A stretch of 64,000 bases of DNA from Neostapfia colusana (GCA_030760725.1 JASWHV010000005.1:92758622-92822621), one strand, 5' to 3'. Counted from the stretch's first letter, positions 24,935 through 35,100 are shown. Translations and numbers: made by a program. The notes: generated by a model not told the origin, from the letters alone.

Positions 24935-25275
24935 TCAATTGGCTTGGGACGTTCATGTCTTGGGGGGTGCACGTAAGCGCTGTCCACCAGTGCGCACAAG
25001 CTGAAGGGTGGAGCCCCACGGGTGGCAGGTAGCCCGACCCGCTTTAGTATCCTCTACGACTCTTCATGTCGTTTGGGGTATTCGAGCAACGTCTGTCCCT
25101 GGCGTGCGTGGTGCAACTTGGGATACCCCGTCACATGGTCTGAAACGTGAACACGTAGCTCAAGGCGTGGTTGGCTTGAGAACATCCGGGCGAGTGATGA
25201 CGGCCGGGTGTACGAACTGTATGGATTCCGGGCTCGGTGTGCAGCCGAGTCTGATGATTGTTTGAGTTTCTGCAG
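24935..25275 (+). other. Element 5 leader exon remnant
   Basis: GC-rich leader of about 340 bp without a gene. It ends at TTTCTGCAG/GTAGCCTAACC, a good splice donor at 25275/25276 and the counterpart of the donors in elements 1 and 2. The hairpins seen in their leaders are not recognisable here. The exact left edge is uncertain by about 10 bp. Confidence 0.55.
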
Positions 25276-26288
25276 GTAGCCTAACCACGAAACGGTAGAC
25301 GTGTAGTATCCGTGTGCGAGTGACGTTTAGTGCCACTAAATTAACGAAGCCGGCTAAGTCCGGTACAGGTTTTTCTTTGTGAGGACGTAGTACCGACATA
25401 ATATGGTGACGCATCGACGTCACACCAAACTAAATAAACAACTTCATTGCAAAAACTGGAAGGTTTTGATCCAAAGTAGTAAAACTTGATGTAACTCCTT
25501 CCCTTGAACAGGATATTCAAAGTTAACAAGTTTTCAACTTATAGGTTGTTAAGGACAGAGCACTCTGTTTTTAGCTGAATCAAGGCTGAAATTTATCAGA
25601 GGTTAGAGGTTGAGTTTTGTCGAGGTTGGGGTTGTATGATACATTTCTGGAAAGCTTTGGAAGAGCTTTACAACTTTTATGTTGAGGTCCAGAGGTGTTT
25701 CATCCCTTAACCCCGCGAAAAATGCAATAGGGTTGAAACTGTCCAGAAAACAGGACAGAGTAAACACTCTCTGTAGACTCTCTGTAAATTAAGCATAACT
25801 TCCTGCATAAAAATCCAAAAATAGAAAATGAGGTAGTTCTGGAAGGCTTATGAGATGGGTTACAACTTTGTAACAGAAAGTTTTGTCATATTAGGAATAG
25901 AATTAACTGGGATTCTTGGATCAAATCAGTACCTAAGGCAGGGAGGTGCTGTCCAATTGTTTCCAGAAATTCTGTTAACTTTGACATCTCATAACTTTTG
26001 AACCAGGACAGATTTTAGGCCAAGCAAATACTTTCTGGAAATCTATTGGAGTTAGCTTTAACTTTTATGTTGAGCTCCAGAACTGGTTTTGCTTTTAACA
26101 TGGCCTAAATCAGGTTGAAATGGAAACTGGTCAGGGCTGTCATGGGAACAGCAGATCAGCAGTCAAATTTGTTTAAAAATTTGAACTATGTTTCCAAGTT
26201 TTATGGGTTCAATGACATGTTTTATGTTATAACTCAGGGGTTTACTGTTTAAATAAATATTTGACAATTCTCAAATATATTTTTACAG
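25276..26288 (+). other. Putative leader intron, element 5 (short form)
   Basis: Runs from the donor at 25276 to ATATTTTTACAG at 26277-26288, a strong plant-like acceptor directly before an ATG. AT-rich, no long frame; it holds the shared palindrome ACAGAGCACTCTGT at 25555-25568 and the inverted repeat CTGTCC/GGACAG near 25740-25760. A second acceptor lies at 27505, so a longer intron (25276-27505) that removes the extra frame is also possible. Confidence 0.55.
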
Positions 26289-26729
26289 ATGGCAGCAGAT
26301 AAACAGTTGGAGAACGGGTGGGTGGCTTCCCACTGTTCTGACCGTAGCGGCTACCCGGAAGCATTGTGGCAAATGCTCCAATATTTCGGGTACAACCAGA
26401 TGCCGCAATACTTCGCCAAGGAAGAAGGCGAAGAGGGGAACAAGACGTGGATGATCCATGTCGAAGTTCCTGCAGGACCTATGCCACCCGGTTGGGTGCC
26501 ATTCACCGTCACGGTGAGAGGAAGACAACCGGAAGGGATGTGGCAAGTGGCAGCCTGTGACACTATGTCACGTTTCTGCCAACTACACGTGCAGGCTATG
26601 GAGGGAACTGCATACGCACTCGTTCCGGTGGAGGGACGAGCTCAGCATGTGTGGGAAGAGAGGTACCTGGAGGCAACAGACCCGAGTTGCCCAAGGTACA
26701 ACCCCGTGGAGGCAAATCTCAGCCTATAA
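26289..26729 (+). CDS. Upstream ORF a of element 5: small domain of unknown function
   Basis: 146 codons from the ATG directly after a splice acceptor to TAA. I do not recognise the protein by name. From memory, extra frames with a similar layout (folded N-part plus coiled coil) occur upstream of gag in some grass gypsy elements; that is unverified. The order suggests helix (PEALWQMLQYFGY, residues about 19-31), then strands (TWMIHVEVPAG, FTVTVRGRQ), then a helix (MWQVAACDTMSRFCQLHVQ, about 89-107). This loosely recalls an alpha-beta-beta-alpha fold such as a dsRNA-binding domain, an inference only. The TAA (26727-26729) is followed in the same frame by the next ORF, so one ancestral protein of about 314 codons may have been split. 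It is absent from elements 1, 2 and 3. Confidence 0.6.
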   Translation: MAADKQLENGWVASHCSDRSGYPEALWQMLQYFGYNQMPQYFAKEEGEEGNKTWMIHVEVPAGPMPPGWVPFTVTVRGRQPEGMWQVAACDTMSRFCQLHVQAMEGTAYALVPVEGRAQHVWEERYLEATDPSCPRYNPVEANLSL

Positions 26730-27233
26730 ATGAGGGCGGGAAACGCTGTGATGGACAGCCAAGCTGTTCACACGGAGCATCTCGCCACCAACCTCAAGGA
26801 GAGCAAAAGCCGTGGAGATCATTTCGAAAGTGCTCACAGCGCACTCCGCAATGTGCTCCTTCCGACGATCAAGCGACTGAATGAACAACACAATCAGTTG
26901 CATCGTCTGAAGAAGGCAAAGAAGAAGAGCCGTATTGACATCGCGGCGTTGCAAGAACTGGTACAAAATCTGACCCAGCAGAACGAGGACCTTGCTCAAG
27001 AGCGAGACGACGCTATTGAGGAAGGGCAAGGCTGGGAAGAAGATTACAACCAAGCCATGGACGAGGTGCACGCATTGCAGGACCTCGTACCTCCGGTATT
27101 GGGTGTACCGGTGGTCTTGGGTCTTCCAGCAATGGGAGAACCCGGAATGGGAGAAGAGGTGGTAGATCCAGAGCCACCAGCAGAGGTACCGGAGGAGGAC
27201 GACCCACAGGAGGTCGAGTTCTACTCCGACTAG
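26730..27233 (+). CDS. Upstream ORF b of element 5: coiled coil and acidic tail
   Basis: 167 codons, same frame as ORF a and abutting its stop. Residues about 40-125 look like a long amphipathic helix rich in Glu, Gln, Lys and Asn (KRLNEQHNQLHRLKKAKKK, LQELVQNLTQQNEDLAQE), consistent with a coiled coil. A Pro/Gly/Val linker follows (about 128-145), and the end is strongly acidic (EPPAEVPEEDDPQEVEFYSD). It could oligomerise or bridge to another factor; no enzyme motif is seen. It is most likely the C-terminal half of ORF a's protein; if not, it is a second cistron with its own ATG. An open frame of 231 codons on the opposite strand is a shadow. Confidence 0.58.
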   Translation: MRAGNAVMDSQAVHTEHLATNLKESKSRGDHFESAHSALRNVLLPTIKRLNEQHNQLHRLKKAKKKSRIDIAALQELVQNLTQQNEDLAQERDDAIEEGQGWEEDYNQAMDEVHALQDLVPPVLGVPVVLGLPAMGEPGMGEEVVDPEPPAEVPEEDDPQEVEFYSD

Positions 27234-27505
27234 GGGGTTACGGTTGCCAAGTAGGGCAGCTTGGGTAGCGTAACCCAACTTTTGTAATGAGTAACATGTC
27301 GTGTAGACAATAGCATATGTATGGGTAGTGACGACATGAGCACGACTTCTCGGAGACCCGAGAATAATGTATCTTGTATAAATTTTATGTTTTATCAATA
27401 TATGTGAATGTTGTGCCAATTAATCATGTGTCGCTTCAATACCTACTGTTGCTTATGGAAATTTTAAGTAAGACATGTGCTAATTGCTGCTGTTTTGAAT
27501 TTCAG
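27234..27505 (+). other. Spacer between upstream ORF and gag, with acceptor
   Basis: 272 bp without a frame. It looks like a transcript end: T-rich, with AATAATG near 27362 and several TTTTAT/TATAAA words, then GAATTTCAG at 27497-27505 two bases before the gag ATG. It could be the 3' untranslated part of the upstream ORF or simply intron sequence. Confidence 0.4.
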
Positions 27506-27506
27506 A

Positions 27507-28925
27507 ATGACGCGTACTCGTGCCAACCCGGACGTTGGGGGTACCAGTCAAGGGGGAGAGACCTCCCAACCACCTCCCGAGTACTCCTCGGGACAGCAGA
27601 AGCAACAGCAAACACCGCCACCGCCACTGCCAACGGTTACATTGGCCGACATCGTCGCGGCAATGGCGGGCTCGCATCAGCAGCACACAGAGTTGCTGCA
27701 GACTCTCATCGCCAATACGTCTCGCCCAGAGAGACGTCAAGATCGTGAGGAGCGCCAACAGAGCTCCTACTCCGACTTCCTGGCGACTCATCCCCCTGTA
27801 TTCTCAAGGGCGGATGAACCACTTGACGTGGACAACTGGCTTCGCGCCATAGAAATGAAGTTCGGGCTGCTCCAGATCAGCGAGCAGCGCAAGACTCAGT
27901 TCGCGGTCCAGCAGCTCCAAGGATCCGCGAGCGCGTGGTGGGCCAACTTTTGGGCTTCACAGCCCACCGACCGAGTGATGACCTGGGCGGAGTTCCGGAC
28001 GGCCTTCAGGGCCTATCATATACCGCCAGGTCTGATGAAGAGGAAGACGCAGGAGTTTTTACACCTGCAGCAAGGGAGCCGGAACGCGCTGGAATACTCC
28101 AGAGCGTTAAACGATCTCGCGCTCTACGCGTCGTATCACGCAGATACGGACGAGAAGCGGCGGGATCACTTTTACCAGGGGCTTAACCCGCTCCTGAAGG
28201 ACAAGTTGGCGATGTTCAATCGTGGCAGCCTCAACGACATCATTGATGCTGCGATTGTTCAGGAGGACTCCGGCAAGGAGTTAGCGGCGGCGGAGAGAAA
28301 GCGAAGCGCGCCGCAGAGCAGTGTAGAAGGAGGCGGTCCTTCTAAGAAGTTTCGGATGGTGAATCGCCCACCATCAGCTCCACGCTGGCAACCACCACAG
28401 CGGTCGATGCCGTTCCGCAGTCAACCATACTCTTCACCGGCATTCAGGCCGGCACTGCCAGTACCACCGCAACAACAACAGCAGCAACGGGCGATGCCGC
28501 GTGCGTTTACACCTCAGCAACGCATGCCGGGCTTTCGTCCACCGAGCACTCCACCAGCAGCGGCCACATGTTACAAGTGTGGTGGTCCAGGACACTTCGC
28601 GAGCAGTTGCCCGGAGAGGCAAGGCGGCGGAGTGGCACCACAGTTTCCGGGGAGGAATCAACCCCGGAACCCTACTAATGCGCGGCGGGCAAACCCTAGG
28701 CCCGGCACTGTCCACCAACTTGCCATTGAGGACGTGCCGGAGGGCGAGCCAATCCTTGCGGGTATGTTCCAACTCCACCAGCATCCCGCTATAGTACTGT
28801 TTGATTCAGGCGCCACGCATAATTTTATTAGCCAAGCTTTCATTGCTAAACACAGTTTGCCAATACTACCCACCGATAGTCCATATTTAATTTGTTCACC
28901 GGGGGGGAGATTTCAGCAAGCGTAA
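27507..28925 (+). CDS. gag: Element 5 gag and protease N-terminal half
   Basis: 472 codons. The start follows a TTTCAG acceptor and matches the N-terminus of sister Gags. Pro/Gln-rich start; capsid from about residue 90 (DEPLDVDNWLRAIEMKFG, SASAWWANFW, FRAYHIPPGLMKRK); polyglutamine near 315-340; CCHC knuckle CYKCGGPGHFASSC at about 355-368; protease catalytic loop DSGATHNFIS at about 433. Gag packages the RNA; the protease would cleave the polyprotein. The frame ends early in a run of seven G at about 28898-28905, where an indel has shifted it; a second indel near 28950 restores pol. Family members have one continuous gag-pol frame here. This is the most intact Gag in the window. Confidence 0.88.
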   Translation: MTRTRANPDVGGTSQGGETSQPPPEYSSGQQKQQQTPPPPLPTVTLADIVAAMAGSHQQHTELLQTLIANTSRPERRQDREERQQSSYSDFLATHPPVFSRADEPLDVDNWLRAIEMKFGLLQISEQRKTQFAVQQLQGSASAWWANFWASQPTDRVMTWAEFRTAFRAYHIPPGLMKRKTQEFLHLQQGSRNALEYSRALNDLALYASYHADTDEKRRDHFYQGLNPLLKDKLAMFNRGSLNDIIDAAIVQEDSGKELAAAERKRSAPQSSVEGGGPSKKFRMVNRPPSAPRWQPPQRSMPFRSQPYSSPAFRPALPVPPQQQQQQRAMPRAFTPQQRMPGFRPPSTPPAAATCYKCGGPGHFASSCPERQGGGVAPQFPGRNQPRNPTNARRANPRPGTVHQLAIEDVPEGEPILAGMFQLHQHPAIVLFDSGATHNFISQAFIAKHSLPILPTDSPYLICSPGGRFQQA

Positions 28926-28944
28926 TGGTCTCCAAAGCACCATT

Positions 28945-30552
28945 ATGCTTACGGGTAGAGTGTACCCCACGTCTCTCATTATCTTAGAGGGACAGAAGGT
29001 CGATGTCATCCTAGGGATGTCGTGGTTAACCCGCCACGGCGCTGTTTTAGACACCGTCCTTCGAGTCGTGCACTTAAACTCAGAGTTGCACGGTTCTCAC
29101 TCATTATTTCTGGACAGTCCAGAAATAAGACTTTCAAGTGTCTATCAGTCCACAATTATCAGATTGGAAGATATTTCAGTGGTCCGAGAGTTCCCTGATG
29201 TATTCCCGGATGATTTACCGGGAATGCCACCAGATAGAGAGGTGGAGTTCAAGATTGAACTTGCACCGGGAACCATGCCAATATCCCGAAGGCCGTACAA
29301 GATGGCGCCCAAGGAGTTGGCTGAACTGAAGACTCAGCTCACGGACCTTCTGGAGAAGGGTTTTATTAGGCCGAGCTCCTCGCCATGGGGCTGTTCGGCA
29401 TTATTTGTCAAGAAGAAGGATGAGACGTTGCGGCTTTGCATGGACTATCGTCCATTGAATGCCGTAACCATCAAGAACAAGTACCCGTTGCCACGGATCG
29501 ACATGTTGTTTGATCAGTTGGTCGAAGCAAAGATCTTTTCCAAGATGGATTTAAGATCCGGGTACCATCAGATTAAGATAAGGGCGGAGGACATTCCAAA
29601 GACAGCTTTCTCGACAAGGTACGGACTTTTTGAGTACCTGGTCATGTCCTTCGGCCTCACCAATGCTCCAGCTCACTTCATGTACTTAATGAACTCGGTA
29701 TTCATGCCGGAGCTGGACAAGTTTGTCGTGGTCTTCATCGACGACATCCTGGTATATTCCAAGTCGGAGGAAGATCACAAGAAACATCTGCGTATAGTCT
29801 TGCAACGGCTGCGGAATCACAAGTTATACGCAAAATTCAGCAAATGCGAGTTTTGGATATCGCAAGTGCCTTTCCTCGGGCATATCATCTCAGCAGAAGG
29901 TATCGCTGTGGACCTGAGCAAGATCACTCAAATGCCGAATTGGAAATCCCCGAGAACTGTTCACGAGGTACGGAGTTTCCTCGGACTCGCGGGATATTAT
30001 CGGAGGTTTATCCCGAACTTCTCGAAGATTGCCAAGCCAATGACAGAGCTGCTGAAGAAGGCTACCAAATATGTTTGGAGTCCAGCATGTGAAGCAGCAT
30101 TCAAGGTTTTAGTCAAGCACCTGACATCAGCACCGGTTTTGGCGCAGCCAGACACAACAAAACCGTTCGATGTGTACTGCGATGCATCCGGCATTGGGCT
30201 CAGATGTGTGCTGATGCAAGACCGAAGAGTGGTCGCGTATGGATCACGGCAGCTTAGAAACCATGAGCAAAATTTTCCAACTCACGACTTGGAGCTCGCT
30301 GCTGTAGTACTTGCACTAAAAATGTGGAGGCACTACCTACTCGGTAACCTCGTACATTTATATACCGACCACAAAAGTCTCAAGTACATAATCAATCAGA
30401 AGGAACTGAACATGAGGCAACGAAGATGGTTAGAACTGATAAAGGATTACGAAATAGAGATCCATTATCATCCGGGCAAAGCAAACGTAGTGGCAGATGC
30501 GCTGAGCCGCAAGTCACACGTCAATAATCTGACCATCACACCGTTGGAATAG
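28945..30552 (+). CDS. pol: Element 5 pol: protease C-terminus, reverse transcriptase, RNaseH
   Basis: 535 codons open from 28945, although the true frame enters by frameshift from gag. Protease end (GRVYPTSL, ILGMSWL); RT with VDYRPLN replaced by MDYRPLN, YHQIKIRAEDIPK (about 210), catalytic FIDDILVYS near residue 265, SKCEFWISQVPFLGHII; RNaseH from about 400 (YCDASGIGL; TDHKSLKYI near 475; HYHPGKANVVADALSR). Catalytic residues look complete. It ends in a single in-frame TAG (30550-30552) in the linker to integrase; the next codons continue the family sequence (VIPHGALYNLALIPT), so this is one point mutation away from a continuous frame. Confidence 0.9.
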   Translation: MLTGRVYPTSLIILEGQKVDVILGMSWLTRHGAVLDTVLRVVHLNSELHGSHSLFLDSPEIRLSSVYQSTIIRLEDISVVREFPDVFPDDLPGMPPDREVEFKIELAPGTMPISRRPYKMAPKELAELKTQLTDLLEKGFIRPSSSPWGCSALFVKKKDETLRLCMDYRPLNAVTIKNKYPLPRIDMLFDQLVEAKIFSKMDLRSGYHQIKIRAEDIPKTAFSTRYGLFEYLVMSFGLTNAPAHFMYLMNSVFMPELDKFVVVFIDDILVYSKSEEDHKKHLRIVLQRLRNHKLYAKFSKCEFWISQVPFLGHIISAEGIAVDLSKITQMPNWKSPRTVHEVRSFLGLAGYYRRFIPNFSKIAKPMTELLKKATKYVWSPACEAAFKVLVKHLTSAPVLAQPDTTKPFDVYCDASGIGLRCVLMQDRRVVAYGSRQLRNHEQNFPTHDLELAAVVLALKMWRHYLLGNLVHLYTDHKSLKYIINQKELNMRQRRWLELIKDYEIEIHYHPGKANVVADALSRKSHVNNLTITPLE

Positions 30553-32055
30553 AGCGAACCACCACTCCATGTGATTCCACACGGAGCTCTTTACAACCTA
30601 GCTTTGATCCCCACCATCCGTGAAGAGATAGCGGCAGCCCAGAAGAATGACAAGGGCATGCCACATTTGCGGAGACGTGTAGACAGTGGGGAGTTGAAAT
30701 GTTTCCGGAAGGACGAAGACGGCGTTCTGTGGTTCAAGGACCGGATCGTCGTACCCCGTAAACCGGAATTACGGAAGAAAATCTTTGATGAGGCTCACTT
30801 ATCAAAGTGTTCTATTCACCCCGGCAGCAACAAAATGTATCAAGAACTCAGAAGAAAGTTTTGGTGGACACGGATGAAGCGCGAGGTTGCAAAATACGTG
30901 TCCGAGTGTGATACATGTCGAAGGGTGAAGGCAGATCATATGCGGAAACCAGGACTGCTGCAACCACTGGGCATTCCTGCCTGGAAGTGGGAGGACGTGA
31001 GCATGGATTTCGTCGTCGGTTTAATCACCACCTTACAGAAACATGATTCGGTGTGGGTGATCGTCGATCGGCTCACCAAAGTTGCCCATTTTATCCCGGT
31101 CAACACCAACTACAACACCAAGAAGTACGCTGAACTGTACATCTCACGGATCCTATGCTTGTACGGCGTACCCCGTACTATCATATCGGATCGGGGCACT
31201 TTATTTGTGTCCCGTTTTTGGGAGAAGCTGCACGCTGCCTTGGGGACGAAGCTGATCCGTAGTTCAGCCTACCACCCGCAGACGGATGGACAAACCGAGC
31301 GGGTAAATCAGATTCTAGAAGACATGCTACGAGCTTGCGCTATCAACCACGGCAAGAATTGGGATGATCACTTGCCGTTAGCTGAGTTCTCGTACAACAA
31401 TGGGTACCAAGCCAGCATCAAGATGGCGCCCTACGAGGCGCTATACGGTAGGAAATGCCGCACACCTTTGAACTGGTGTGAGTCTGGCGAAAGGGTTACC
31501 TTCGGGATTGACCTCGTCAACAACGCGGAAGAAAAGGTTCGACTAATTCAAGCGAACCTAAAAGCCGCTCAATCCCGTCAGAAGCAGTATGCGGACCGGA
31601 GAAGGCGCCCATTACAATTCGAAGTTGGAGATCACGTATACCTGCGGGTGTCTCCAATGAAGGGCGTAAACAGATTTGGGGTGAGAGGAAAGTTGGCACC
31701 CCGATTCATCAGTCCATTTCAGATTACCGAGAGATGTGGATCAGTGGCATACCGGCTGAAGTTACCAGAAGCACTTTCCAGTGTGCACAACGTCTTTCAC
31801 GTTTCCCAGCTGAGGAAGTGTCTCAAGCAATCAACTACCGTTCAGCTGGAAGACATTGAAGAACTGCAACCGGATCTCACCTATCGGGAGGAACCGGTGC
31901 AGATTATTGATGAAAAGGCCCGAACCACACGCAGCCGTACGTTGTGGTTCTACAAGGTTCTATGGAGTAATCACTCCATGGACGAAGCGACATGGGAGAG
32001 CGAAAAATTCCTTCGCACTAACTACCCCGACCTTTTCACGTCGCATATCCGGTAA
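30553..32055 (+). CDS. pol: Element 5 pol: integrase with chromodomain
   Basis: Open to TAA; the first ATG is at 30571, but the frame is the continuation of RT-RNaseH. HHCC finger: His near residues 76 and 84 and CDTC near 113-116 (from 30571). DDE core: MDFVVGL (about 146), SDRGTLFVS (about 206), HPQTDGQTERVNQ (about 235-247). GPY-like module RFISPFQITERCGSVAYRL. Chromodomain at about 440-490 (EPVQIIDEKARTTRS, WSNHSMDEATWE, YPDLF), with the aromatic and acidic positions of the chromovirus class that directs insertion to heterochromatin. No internal damage is visible. Together with gag it is the best candidate for a recently active source. Confidence 0.92.
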   Translation, partial: SEPPLHVIPHGALYNLALIPTIREEIAAAQKNDKGMPHLRRRVDSGELKCFRKDEDGVLWFKDRIVVPRKPELRKKIFDEAHLSKCSIHPGSNKMYQELRRKFWWTRMKREVAKYVSECDTCRRVKADHMRKPGLLQPLGIPAWKWEDVSMDFVVGLITTLQKHDSVWVIVDRLTKVAHFIPVNTNYNTKKYAELYISRILCLYGVPRTIISDRGTLFVSRFWEKLHAALGTKLIRSSAYHPQTDGQTERVNQILEDMLRACAINHGKNWDDHLPLAEFSYNNGYQASIKMAPYEALYGRKCRTPLNWCESGERVTFGIDLVNNAEEKVRLIQANLKAAQSRQKQYADRRRRPLQFEVGDHVYLRVSPMKGVNRFGVRGKLAPRFISPFQITERCGSVAYRLKLPEALSSVHNVFHVSQLRKCLKQSTTVQLEDIEELQPDLTYREEPVQIIDEKARTTRSRTLWFYKVLWSNHSMDEATWESEKFLRTNYPDLFTSHIR

Positions 32056-32089
32056 TTTTCCACCGTCCTCTCTCTCATTTTCACCTTAT

Positions 32090-32106
32090 AATCTCGGGAC
32101 GAGATT
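32090..32106 (+). other. Palindrome next to the polypurine tract, element 5
   Basis: AATCTCG-GGA-CGAGATT, a perfect inverted repeat a few bases before the purine tract, as in elements 1 and 2. Confidence 0.7.
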
Positions 32107-32108
32107 CT

Positions 32109-32124
32109 TTTAAGGGGGGAGGAA
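32109..32124 (+). other. Polypurine tract, element 5
   Basis: TTTAAGGGGGGAGGAA directly precedes the 3' LTR start TGTAAGAG. It would prime plus-strand synthesis. Confidence 0.92.
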
Positions 32125-35100
32125 TGTAAGAGCCTCAGTTTTTGACACACATTTGCAGTGTTCATCACCACACCACACACCTCATTTGAGGAAGAATGAT
32201 GAACACAAATGAAGAGCAAGTAACAATTATCAACATGCTCATTAGAGAACAAACTCACACATTGCAAAAGTGGTATTTCCCACATGTGATATAGATGGGA
32301 TGGACATATGAAAACTCCTACACTTTACTAAGGATGTCCATGCCACGTTTCACCCAAATTCAAAACCTTTTTGAGGTCAGTTTGGGTATAGTTAGGAAGA
32401 GGGCAGTTTGAAACCATATTCAAATTCAAACTGTTTTTATCCCATGAATTTAAAAGTGGAAGGCATATTCTTACTCAGCACATTTTTGTGAGCTCACACA
32501 CCAATTTTCACTCCATTTGGAGTTGATCTTGACATGAGCTAAGTGGGAGAAATTCAAACTTTATTTGAATTTCAAACTGAACTTGTGCTGAAATTCATTC
32601 AAACCAAACCTCATTTGAACTTTGATCAATTCAAATGGCTCATGGGTGAATAATTTGAATTGCCAAGGGTAGTATGGGGTCCACTGTTTACAACAGTGAT
32701 TAAGAGTAAATTTCAGAGGTTAAAATTGGAGGTGGGACCCACATGTCAGCCACTGCTCAGATCAAACCGACTGAGACTTTTTCACTCGGGTCGCCGAGCC
32801 GCAGCGGTGATCGCCACCGAGGGCAGCCGCCGCGCCAGCAGCTGCTTGCCCACGCGCGGGCGTGAGGCGGTGCAGAGCCTTCTTAAGGCACCTGCCCCCC
32901 TCCTCGGCCGAGGCACCGCCGTTCTTCCCCGCAAGAACTCAGCGCCGGCCGAAAACTTCCGCAGCTCGGACTTGATCGGAGAACGCCGATCGCAGCTCCC
33001 TCCGTCCACTCCAGAGCCCCAGCAAGGTACTAGAGACCTTCCTCCGTCCTCCCCGTTGCTAGAATTCGGTTGAAACCGATTGATATCGGCTGTGCCGAAA
33101 GATCAAATTCGGGACTTGGAACCGCCGCACCTCGGGCTCTCGTGGACAGCCCAACCAGGGCGTTATCACGCCCGAGCCAAGGCACCCTTGGACGCGCTGG
33201 TGACCGGTGCTGCTCACCCCCGAGCCACAGCTCGAGTGGTTACTCACCGGCGGCAAATTTCCACTTCCCCTTTCTGTGTGCAGAATGACCTTCGGGTACG
33301 ATTCTGTTTAATTCGTGCTCTAGAAAGGATTAGAGGGCCTCAAACCGCTCTCACACAAGCTAGACACGGTAACGCACAAGTTGCCTTCACAACTCTGGGC
33401 CGGAGAACCCCTGTACCCGGCGTAATTTGAGGTCTACCAATGGCGGAATGAACGGGCGGCATCGGGTGCACGGTGAGGACCTATTTCGGGCCTTCCCCGA
33501 GCTGCCTCGAGCTCATGTCGACCTTCTATGAGGTCCACTGATGCTCCCCGACTGATTTCCCAAGTAGCTGAGGTGCTAGAGAAGTCAGCCGACATGGCCG
33601 AAGTCATTCCGAGGTGGCGGCTCGTCGCCGACCATGCTCCGGCCATTGTCATGAGCAGCTGACCCTAGAATCCTGTTCCCCGAGTAAAAGTAGGCAGGGG
33701 CGGCCAGAATCGAGAAGTTTGGAGCTGTACAAAAGCCGGCGGCGAGCTCTCCGGCGAGGCCCCTCGGCGGCGGAGCGCGGGCGTCGCGAGGTTGAAGCAG
33801 GGGGTGGACCCCAGCTGTCAGCGGCCGATATTTTGAATCGGGATCCGACTGCGGCCGGGATCGGGTGTGCTGGCGCGCAAAATCCTTGTGGGCCGCGGTG
33901 TGCCATCGCCTAGGCGTGCGACGCGTGTCCCCTGGGCCCACGCATGAGTTTAAACTTTTCCCCGATTTTCAGATTTCCTTCAAACTTCAAATCCTCATAA
34001 CTTTGGCTAGAAAGCTCCAAATTGAGTGAACCAAATTTTTCTGGATTCAGCTCTCCGAGTACTTTCCAGCAAATCAAGTTTCACTTCATGAAAACCCTTA
34101 ATTCTCCAGAATTAATTCCTCAAAAATTTAAAATGTTAGGAATTTTAACTGGAGAATCCTTTGGAGGAAAATCCTGAAATTTTTCTGGGATGTTCACCAA
34201 AATAGCCCTGAACTACCATAAAAATTTCAGATCCATTTGAGCTCATCTGATCCACCTAATGGTGTGATTAGTGAAACTGTTCCAGAGAAAATAGAAAATG
34301 TTCAGAAACATTTTCAGAATTTTCTCTGAAATTGTTTAGCTCATAACTTTAGCTAGGAACCTTCAAATTAAGTGAGACCAACTCCATTAGAACCCTCTGA
34401 AAATCTAGTTTTCAGAAAGTCATAGTTGTTTCATGAAAATTTCTAGAACACCCTAAGAGTTCCAACTAAGGTCAAGGACATAATTAATTGTGGAGGGCCC
34501 AAATGAGCTTTGCTGCAATTAAAACTTGACCAAGTCTCTGTTTAGGTTGTAACCAAGCCACAGTAAAAGTTTAACAGTCATTAGGTCTGTCTAGCAAAGG
34601 TTATAGACTTCACAACTTTAAAGTTAATACCAATGCATTTAAATTGATACATATATTGCTCTTATCATGTAGTCGCTAAGGTCGAGGAGGAACCCGAAGT
34701 CCTAGACTTCGTTACTCCCGAGGAACAGCTAGCCTACGACCAAGAGAGCAAGGCAAGCTCCGGTTTGCATTAACCTTTTTACAAATTTTTATTGTTTTGA
34801 GCACATACTTGTTTCCTTTATTCTGTGCATTAGAGTCTTGTTTGGAAGCCCCACTGCATAGCCAAGAGAACCATGGGTTGGGTTTAGGATTGCAAACCCC
34901 GTTAGCTACTTCATTGCTAGGATAGAGTAGGATTCGGTACAAGTCGAGAAGTTGGAACTACTCGCGAGCATAGGCTAGAGGCACTCGACTCGGGTAGTGA
35001 TAGCACATGAAACACATGGCAAGAAAATGAGACCAAGCGGAGGGTAAGGGCAGCAGGACTTTGGGGCCTGTGTGCTGTAGCTCCACTTGTGTTGATTGAG

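Noticed and set aside
26724..27419. 231-codon frame on the minus strand opposite the upstream ORF
   Set aside because: It mirrors the coding frame and has no family motifs or start context; treated as a shadow.
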